From contig CM077667.1 in assembly GCA_039707655.1 (NCBI GenBank), forward strand, positions 58,743,628 to 58,807,627: a DNA stretch of 64,000 nt, in the 5' to 3' direction. The notes under the pieces are model-generated. The model was not told the origin of the DNA. It saw only the letters and a list, made by a program, of their open reading frames with translations, and did no database searches. Source of the stretch: Elymus sibiricus. Lineage: Eukaryota > Streptophyta > Magnoliopsida > Poales > Poaceae. A program made the position numbers and the translations under genes. Of this stretch, positions 56,922 to 64,000 are shown in pieces (within the stretch, counting starts at the first letter, position 1; the number at the start of each line of letters is the position of its first letter).

Positions 56922-59226
56922 GAGTATTTCTAAGAGCATCTCTAGCAGACCCCCTATTCTGCGAAACTGTAAACGCAGTTTACAGTTCGCGCGGAGGGGT
57001 GTATACGGGCTGAAAATCAGTGCGGCAGAGCAGAACCTGTATCTCAAACCGTAAATTTTGAAAAAAAATCTTTCGCGCGAGAAATTTAACGGAAAAGATG
57101 GCTGGAGCATCGATCATTCAACAGTACATATCATCGATCATTCAACAGTACATAACATTGAACCTTTACATACCATAGAGCTCACTGGAGCTAACTACCC
57201 CTACCGCACTAAGCTAAATAGAGCTCACCGGAGCTAACTACCCTACCGCACTACGCAAAATAGAGCTCACCGGAGCTCGTGCAGTAGCTGTCCAGCGGCA
57301 GCGCTCAGTCCTCGTCATCGGAGGAGGTGAGGTCGACGTAGATGCGCGCCTGCTCAGTGGCTTCACGGCGCCACTCCTCCACCTTGTCGCCGAAGGCACG
57401 GGCCGACGCGACACCCTTCTCGTAGAGCACAGTGTTGATCTCGTCGTCCCTTCGGCGGCATTGCCGGTCCTCTTCGCCGGGGGGAGGAAGTCCTCCGGCC
57501 CGACGACGCCCCCGGCACGCCGCTCCGGCCCCGCCTCGGCCTCCGGCTCCCTATTCACCGGGGGGAGCTGCTCTAGCCCTCTCTTCACCGGGGTGAGGGA
57601 GGAGCACGAGCTCGACGCGCCGGAGGAGCTGCCAGTGCCAGAGAAGAGGCGGCCGCGCGCGCGGTTGTATTCCTCCGTCTCGCGACGGAGGAGCGACGGC
57701 GGCGGCGACCGGGCCCAGCACGTGTACCGCAAGGCGGCGCGCTTCCGCGCCACGTCGGATCTGACGCAACGCGCCCTCTCGGGATCGTCGTTGGCCATCT
57801 CCGACGGTGGATTGGAGGGGACGGGCGGCGGAATGGATGCTCGCGTGGCGAATCTGAGTCGCCGGCGGTGAGGGGTGGGGGGTTTTCGCGACGGCGGAGG
57901 GATAGGGTTCGGACCCGTATCTAGCAGCCGAACCCGTACATATAGTGGTCGCGGGGTCTCGTTTTCGGGCCACCGAAAAAAATTTACGGGCCGGGCTGCG
58001 TTTGTGGTGTCTCTTTTGGCAACTAAAACGGCCCAAAACCGTATAATCGCCGGAATTTTACAGTTCCGGCGATTATACGGGGTCTGCTAGAGATGCTCTA
58101 ACAGACCCCTTATCGCATGGACCCTTAAAGTCGTTATAAGGGCTGAGAAAAATGTGTTTTCAGGGTCGATTTTAGCCGCGGCCGAACAGATCCTGTATAA
58201 TCAAGCCGTAAAAATGAATATTCTTTAAATATACCAAGTTTATCAAGCAAGGCCCACAGCTGGCCCACTTTTTTTTTCTTGGTCGTCCTCTTCCTCACGC
58301 CCTTTCCATCTACACCTCGATGTCGGCACGACCCCATGCAACTACGATTCAGGAACGTTCCTCGAGGTTAGTGCGGCGAGCAATAAGGATGGGGATGCTG
58401 CCACCTTCAGCCAAGGAGACGCGGGCGATCCACACGCTCTGAACCCCTGAGACGTGGTGGCCGACACGGATCGGTGCGGGCGGAGGTCTAAACTGAAGTG
58501 GAGAGACGCGGGCGGGCAGGCAGGCGGCCGGCGGACGGGCGGACGGCGACCTAAACTGCATCGGGAGAGACGCGGGCGGGTGGGTGGTGGCCAGGGGGCC
58601 GGGGCGTGCGGTCGGGGCGCCGGTAGGGGCGGCGCGGACGGCGGACGGCGGACGCGGACGAGTCATGAAGATGTTTCTGTGGCAGTTGGGTTCCCGCCAA
58701 CTGCTTTCTCCCGATACAGGGCATCAGAGAAGCGGACGCGGAAACTGTGTTTTTGCATATCAGAAGGAACTTTTTACCATACCCCTTAGGCCCCTCTCAA
58801 TGCTCCACCTTGTACATGTGCTGAGCATGCCATGTAGACCATAAATCTGATGTGGCAAGGTAATTAAGAGGAGAGAGCTGAGTGTGGTGACCCCAAGAAG
58901 AAACAATGCCAAGCACGTGAACCTAGACAAAACATTTAAATGAAAGAAATCGACCAATGCATGAAGAACTTTAGTTGCTAAATCATTAAAGAAAGGAAGC
59001 TTAGCTACAAGAAGTTAACCACCTGTGCATTGGGGAGTATAGTTGCTAAGCTATTTAATGTGCTTAGCATCTCATCTAAGCGCCAAAGCATTGGCAGCAG
59101 CCTTAAAACAAATTAAAGATCGAAGGTGTATAAGGTATCTGTTCGGGCTATTTTTTCCGTCCAAAACTGAAAACTGACGGTTATTTTACAGTTCGGTGGG
59201 ATATAAGGGGTCTGCTAGAGATGCTC
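56922..59226. mobile_element. Compound Harbinger-like element (two related units)
   Basis: Inserted in block A with TTA duplicated at 56919-56921 and 59227-59229. The ends are 'gagcatctctagcagacccc'-type inverted repeats. The same end occurs in the middle (about 58078-58100), dividing it into two tandem, diverged units, each with 'gggctga-aa' near its left end and 'ttttacagttc' near its right end. The first unit carries an ORF (57305-57798). No transposase was found, so both are non-autonomous. Most other ORFs here are GC-driven. Confidence 0.75.
57305..57798 (-). pseudogene. Element-borne protein of unknown function, one-base frameshift
   Basis: A minus-strand frame starts MANDDPERARCVRSDVARKR and runs through a Ser/Gly-rich linker to GPEDFLPP. 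There a 6-base C run (G run at 57479-57484) shifts the frame. In the next frame it continues EEDRQCRRRDDEINTVLYEK, GVASARAFGDKVEEWRREAT and ends VDLTSSDDED followed by TGA. With seven C bases the whole would be one acidic/basic protein of about 164 aa. No domain is recognised. It could be a transposon-captured host gene. A sequencing or assembly slip at the homopolymer is possible. Confidence 0.5.
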
Positions 59227-60494
59227 TTAAGGGAGGCAAATTAAATGTATGGTGTGATTTGTGACTTGAAGAACCACGAGTGTTATGTTGTATTCTTAGT
59301 GTCTTGGAAAAATTGGCAAAAAAAGAACAGATGTCAAGTACTTCAATCTGATGTGCAGTGCGTTATCAGTATAAAACTAACAAGAGTTTACAACAGGTTC
59401 ATACACGTCACCCAAACATGCTATTTTCAAACATGTTGACTAATAACACCACACTTATTAAAAATATGTTGAAGGCTTTCCATATTTATCGATGGCTACC
59501 CAGATTTTTTTTATGAACATCTATGATGGCTTGTACATATTTGTAAATGTTTACGAAAATACATAAATGTATAATCTACACAAAAATGAAAATGCCATGG
59601 CGACTCAATTTTGTCACAAAGTTCATATGCTATGTACTTTATTAGTTACTTTAGTGTGCAGTGGGATCCAAGTTTCTACTGCCAGTAGAAAAATTATTGC
59701 GATTTTAAATGAATTTAAAACAGGTTCATAAACAACACCCAAACATTCCATTGTCATCTCTATTAATAAATAACATCATTTTTTTAATATGTTGCTCGAT
59801 TAAGGCTTCCCATATACGTATATTTATGGGAGCTCGAAGAGGTTTCTGAAACCTTCTAAAATTTAGTCAAGCTGAGCAATTCTAACAGTGGTGGAGTCCC
59901 TAGCTCCGAAAAAATCTGTGGTGGAGTCCCTACTCCTTTGTAATTGCGGCATCTTCAATTTAATTCTACTAGAGTTTTGAGATGCAACATGCAAGGACCA
60001 ATAACAAGTCGAGATGACCCCTATAAATTAATTCTTAGTTCCTTTTTGTAGTTTATCCGATTCATGAGTCTATGCAATGTACCTGTGGTTTTTAAATGGA
60101 AAACTTTTTTACAATCACTTCTAAAATATATAGTAAATAAATTTTTTCAGAAATAAACTAAATAATGGCGTAATTATTTACACCTCTCACAAGCATACAA
60201 TTAATAACCAATACAAAAGCAAATTTTTCTTCCCGCTGAAAAGAAGAAGCAATACTTTCTTTTTGTCAAATGTACATCTCGGGTGTTTCGACATATTAGT
60301 AAATGTTTACTACAAAATACATTAATCTATAATCCAGACAAGAGACAAAATGAAAAATTCTCACTGTTTCCTGGTTCTAAGGCACCACCTCAACATACCG
60401 GATCCAAGCTGCTTCATTCATCTTCCTAACCACGCGGTTTCTCCTCATTTATCGGTGCCACCTTTTCCTAGCTATTTAGGATTTACATGCATAC
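59227..60494 (+). repeat. NPF flank unit theta, rest of A, then B and start of C
   Basis: Continues from 56921 at 'agggaggcaaattaaatgtatgg'. It includes 'gtcttggaaaaattggca', a second partial A-like stretch at 59630-59760, the 'tagtttatccgattcatgag' motif (60048) and 'gtaaatgtttactacaaaatac' (60299). It ends in the start of block C ('ttttcctagctatttaggatt') at the Copia LTR. Confidence 0.7.
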
Positions 60495-60647
60495 TGTAGA
60501 GAGATAGTTTGGCAATACAATAATCTATGTATTGATAGGGTGCCGGTGCACGTATATATAGAGTACAAGTGGGCCTCTACCTCAGCTATATACAACTAGG
60601 AGGTGGGCCAGATTATACACAAATACATGCAACATATATATTCAACA
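60495..60647 (-). repeat. Copia 3' LTR, 153 bp
   Basis: On the minus strand it starts TGTTGAATATATATGTTGC and ends ACTATCTCTCTACA, TG...CA ends, with a TATA-like 'tatatata' inside. It is preceded by a purine-rich tract (GCGGGGTGG) typical of a polypurine primer. The LTR is unusually short for cereal Copia elements. The end is set by motif only; the second LTR is not visible. Confidence 0.7.
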
Positions 60648-63600
60648 CCACCCCGCAGTCGAAGCGTCGCCTGAGACACAGAGACTGGACCTAAACTCCT
60701 TGAAGACGGGAGTAGGCAATCCCTTAGTCATGACATCAGCAAACTGTTGCGTCGTCGGCACGTGGAGAACCCGAACACGGCCAAGTGCAACCTGCTCACG
60801 AACGAAGTGAATATCGAGCTCAATATGCTTCGTACGGCGATGGTGCACCGGGTTGGCAGAGAGGTAGACCGCGCTGACGTTGTCGCAGTAGACAAGTGTG
60901 GCCTTGTGAACATCACAAAGCAACTCCTGTAGCAGCTGACGAACCCAAGAGCATTCCGCCACGGCATTGGCGACGGCCCGATACTCTGCCTCGGCGTTGG
61001 AGCGGGAGACCGTGGGCTGTCTCTTCGAGGAGCAAGAGATCAACGAGGGCCCAAAGTAGACGCAATAGTCGGACGTAGAGTGCCGGGTGTCGGGGCAGCC
61101 AGCCCAGTCGGCGTCCGAGTAGGCGACGAGGTCGGTGGAGGCGGAGGCCGTCAGGGTGAGACCCAAGGACATGGTGCCGCGTATGTAACGGAGAATATGC
61201 TTCACCAGGGTCCAATGGGAGTCACGCGGGGACTGCATGTGGAGGCACACCTGCTGAACAGCGTACTGTAGGTCCGGGCGGGTCAGCGTCAGGTACTGTA
61301 AGGCACCAACAATGGAGCGATAAAACGCTGCATCGGACGCGAGAGACCCCTCCAGAGGAGAAACCTTCGCCTTCGTGTTGATCGGAGTGGGCGCCATCTT
61401 GCAGTTAAGCATGCCAGCGCGCTCCAGAACCTCGTGGGCGTACTTCTGCTAATGCAGAAAGAAACCGTCAGCCCGACGGACCACCTCGATGCCGAGGAAG
61501 TAATGCAGAGGCCCCAAGTCCTTGAGGGCGAACTCAGCTCGAAGACGAGCCGTGATCCGCTGAAGGAGCTTGGTGGCGGATGCCGTGAGGATGATGTCGT
61601 CGACGTAGAGTAGCAGATATGCAGTGTCAGCGCCCTGATGATACACGAAGAGCGAGACATCGGAGCGGGTGGACCGAAAACCCAGAGACTGCAGGAAGGC
61701 AGCGATACGCTGGTACCAAGCCCGTGGCGCCTGCTTCAGCCCGTAAAGAGAGCGGGAGAGCAAGCACACGAAGTCCGGATGCTCGGCGTCGACGAAGCCT
61801 GTGGGCTGCTCACAGAACACCTGCTTAGCAAGATGACCGTGCAAGAAGGCGTTGGAGACGTCCAACTGATGCACATGCCAGGCTCACGAGACCGCCAACT
61901 GAAGCACGGTGCGGATCGTGCCCGGTTTCACAACCGGAGCGAAGGTGTCGGTGAAGTCCACTCCTGCACGTTGTCGAAAGCCACGAACCACCCACCGAGC
62001 CTTATAGCGCTCAAGAGAACCGTCCGGGCGGGTCTTGTGGCGGAACACCCACTTGCCAGTGATGACATTGGCACGAGGGGGTCGCGGAACAAGATGCCAC
62101 ATGTGGTTTCGCAGCAAGGCGTCGTACTCCTCATGCATCGCCGCGAGCCAGTGGGGATCCCGAAGAGCAGCACGAGCGGAGGAAGGGATGGGTGACGGTG
62201 TCGACGTCGAGGCAGTGCACACATACTCGTCGGAAGACTAGCACGTGCTCGGGCGGAACACACCGGCCCGGGCGCGGGTCGTCATGCCGGGAGCCGGACC
62301 AGCGGCGGCGCTCGTGCCCGCGGTGGCGGCGGGTCCCTTGGCAGCGGCGGCCGAGCCCGTGGTCGAACCTGCAGCAGCTGGAGAGGCGACGGGCGAGGAG
62401 GATGTCGAGCCCGTGGCCGGAGAGGCGGCGCCGACCGGGGTGGGAGGCGGTGTATCCGCCATGGCGCCGGGGTGGGAGTCCGACGCATCCTCGTAGGAGG
62501 GAGTCGGGACCCAGGGGTCCGGGCGGACTCGACCTCGGGGGAGGGAGTCGGGAGCCCGGGCGGCGGCAGAAGGCGCCTGGCCGGTGGGGCTGCCGGAGGT
62601 CGCGGCCGCGCGTCACGCCAAGTAGGAGGCGCAGGGGTCGGCGCCGAGGGAGCCGGAGCCGGAGAGACCTGAAAAAACGGGAACACCGTCTCGACGAAGT
62701 ACACATGTCTCGAGGTGTACACGCGGTGAGAGACAGGATCATAGCATCGGTAACCTTTGGTGTTAGAGGGATAACCAAGAAAGACGCATGGGAGTGATCG
62801 TGGTGCGAGTTTGTGTGAAGCGGTGGACGCGGTGCTAGGATAACAAAGACACCCGAAGATGCGAAGGCCGTCATAGGACGGCGGTGCACCGAAGAGAAGG
62901 TGGTGAGGGGCGTAGTTCCACCGAGGACGACACGGACGGATGTTAACTAGAAGATTGGCAGTGGCAAGAGCATCAGGCCAAAACCGGGCGGGCACGTTAG
63001 AGTGAAAGAGTAACGTGTGAACGCTGTCGTTAAGAGTGCGAAGAATGCGCTCGGCGCGGCCGTTCTGCTGGGAGGTGTATGGACAAGTTAAGAGGAAGGT
63101 GGTGCCGTGGGAGGCAAGAAGGGTGCGGAGAGCAAGGTTATCAAACTCTTTTCCGTTGTCGGTTTGGAGTGCAAGTATGGGGCGACCAAACTGTGTGGTG
63201 ACATAGGAGAAAAAAGACGTGAGTGTGGCTAAGGCATCGGATTTGCGACGAAGAGGAAAAGTCCAGTAGTGAGAATAATCATCTAAAATCACCAGATAGT
63301 ATAGGTAGCCCGTGTTAATCGCAACGGGAGACGTCCAAACATCACTATGAAGTAATTGAAATGGAAAAATGGAAACAGTTGTAGACGCACTAAAGGGAAG
63401 ACGAACGTGCTTGCCTAACCGGCAAGCCTCACAAGTATGCTCGTCGAGCTTATTACATGAGAAAGAAAAACTCCTAAGAATTTGACGCAAAACGGCGGGG
63501 TTGGGATGGCCCAAGCGAGCATGCCAAAGGTCGACGCCGGCGGCGAGGGCGACGGGTGTGGAGGTGGAGGCGCCGGCGTGCACGGGATAAAGCTCATCGG

Positions 63601-64000
63601 GGTTGTCACATCGGTGAAGTACCATCCGGGTACGGGCGTCCTTCACAGAAAAACCAACACCGTCAAATTCAACAGTAAGTGGATTCTCACGAGTAAGACA
63701 ACGAACGGAAACTAAGTTCGTGACTAAGTCAGGCGATACGAGAACATTAGACATAGTGATGGGTGTGGAAGTGGAGGGAAAACTAGTGCTACCGATATGA
63801 GTGATAGGTAAGGAAGAGCCGTTGCCAACGGTGATACGAGTGGGTGTATGAACGGGAGTGGAGGAGGTCAGGTTACCGGGATGAGCTGTCATGTGCGCAG
63901 TAGCACCGGAGTCCATGTACCAGTCGCCTCCACCGCCGTAGTTACTCGGCGACGGCGCGGAGTGCAGGGCGGCCAGGAGGGAGGGATCCCTGGGCCCAGA
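60642..64000 (-). pseudogene. Copia gag-pol: protease end, integrase, reverse transcriptase, RNase H; broken
   Basis: In order from the window edge: protease-like MDSGATAHMT (63916), GAG-pre-integrase DLWHARLGHPN with C-x2-C, then the integrase core with its Asp (LHSDVW), Asp (QTDNGKEF) and Glu (QQNGRAE). After a Pro-rich linker, reverse transcriptase appears: KWVFRHKTRPDGSLERYKAR, QLDVSNAFLHG and catalytic LYVDDIILTAS. RNase H-type sequence then contains SDADWAGCPDTRHSTSDYC and SSKRQPTVSRSNAEAEYRA. Breaks: a frameshift in the linker near 62515, a stop near 62240, a TGA near 61878 and a TAG near 61446. The final codon, TGA at 60642-60644, lies within the LTR start. Otherwise well preserved, suggesting a fairly young copy. 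Confidence 0.88.

Larger units (their letters stand above)
60495..64000 (-). mobile_element. Ty1/Copia retrotransposon, 3' part
   Basis: A minus-strand element running off the right edge. The 3' LTR is at 60495-60647 and pol is upstream. It is inserted in block C of flank unit theta; the 5 bp left of the LTR are 'catac', whose duplicate should lie outside the window. Primer site, 5' LTR and most of gag are not in the window. Confidence 0.88.

Noticed and set aside
57461..57871. 136 aa plus-strand ORF
   Set aside because: Antisense to the better-supported element-borne frame at 57305-57798.
62192..62797. 201 aa plus-strand ORF
   Set aside because: Antisense to the Copia integrase linker; Arg/Ser/Pro-rich shadow.
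1..64000. tRNA, rRNA or snoRNA genes
   Set aside because: No cloverleaf or conserved rRNA segment was seen on either strand by eye. The tRNA-Asp match at 930-947 is only a primer-binding site. A tRNAscan run would settle it.

Overview
The window looks like a Triticeae (wheat, Aegilops or barley type) nuclear intergenic landscape. The evidence is a solo LTR of the BARE1/Angela/WIS Copia group, two CACTA transposons whose ends carry 'tttagtcccggt' subterminal repeats, Stowaway MITEs starting 'ctccctccgttcc', an Athila-like Gypsy LTR with a tRNA-Asp primer site, and two intron-containing plant genes. I see no prokaryotic, organellar, rRNA or tRNA genes.

Two host genes look intact. (1) A minus-strand NPF8-type proton/peptide transporter (CDS 18774-20602, one coding intron) with a likely 2.1 kb 5'UTR intron and a TATA promoter near 23003. 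A second, similar promoter plus non-coding exon lies at 25232-25525. (2) A minus-strand five-exon receptor-like cytoplasmic kinase (44254-45742) with its own 5'UTR intron and TATA box near 46274.

The NPF gene is the source of a degenerate duplication array. Its downstream sequence has a fixed block order: A (NPF 3' end and 3' flank), B (ending in 'tttgtaaatgttta'), C ('tagtggttggacaccc') and D ('ttaccagcttggcatgcag'). Blocks B-D occur inverted at 9142-10015, downstream of the intact gene and in its orientation. The blocks recur on the plus strand at about 33.4-36.0, 36.3-37.9, 38.6-40.4, 41.9-42.9, 51.1-51.7, 55.4-56.2 and 56.8-60.5 kb. Three plus-strand copies keep pieces of NPF coding sequence (30650-33398, 36146-36304, 41548-41917); one of these sits behind a serpin gene fragment.

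Layout: 1-2477, Athila-like element (gag, primer site, 5' LTR; minus). 3129-3318, hAT MITE. About 3600-9141, CACTA copy 1 with a broken TNP2 transposase and a small two-exon accessory gene. 9142-10015, inverted NPF flank. 10385-11840, AT-rich tandem repeat of about 245 bp. 11850-12630, fold-back element with a 385 bp palindrome. 12650-18537, degraded LINE. 18540-25530, NPF gene and promoters. 25530-30650, MITE and satellite-like intergenic DNA. 30650-42900, NPF fragments and flank repeats, with a PIF/Harbinger element nested in the first fragment. 44254-46280, kinase gene. About 46310-51070, CACTA copy 2, internally deleted and split by the solo LTR. 51667-52530, truncated Gypsy LTR. 52531-55444, unassigned DNA ending in a Helitron-like terminus. 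56183-56770, CACTA end. 56922-59226, compound Harbinger-like element. 60495-64000, Copia element with a 153 bp LTR and broken pol, running off the window.

Most of the sequence is transposon in nested layers. The biology of interest is the NPF duplication array and its reuse as insertion substrate, the CACTA accessory protein, and several precise rearrangement scars.
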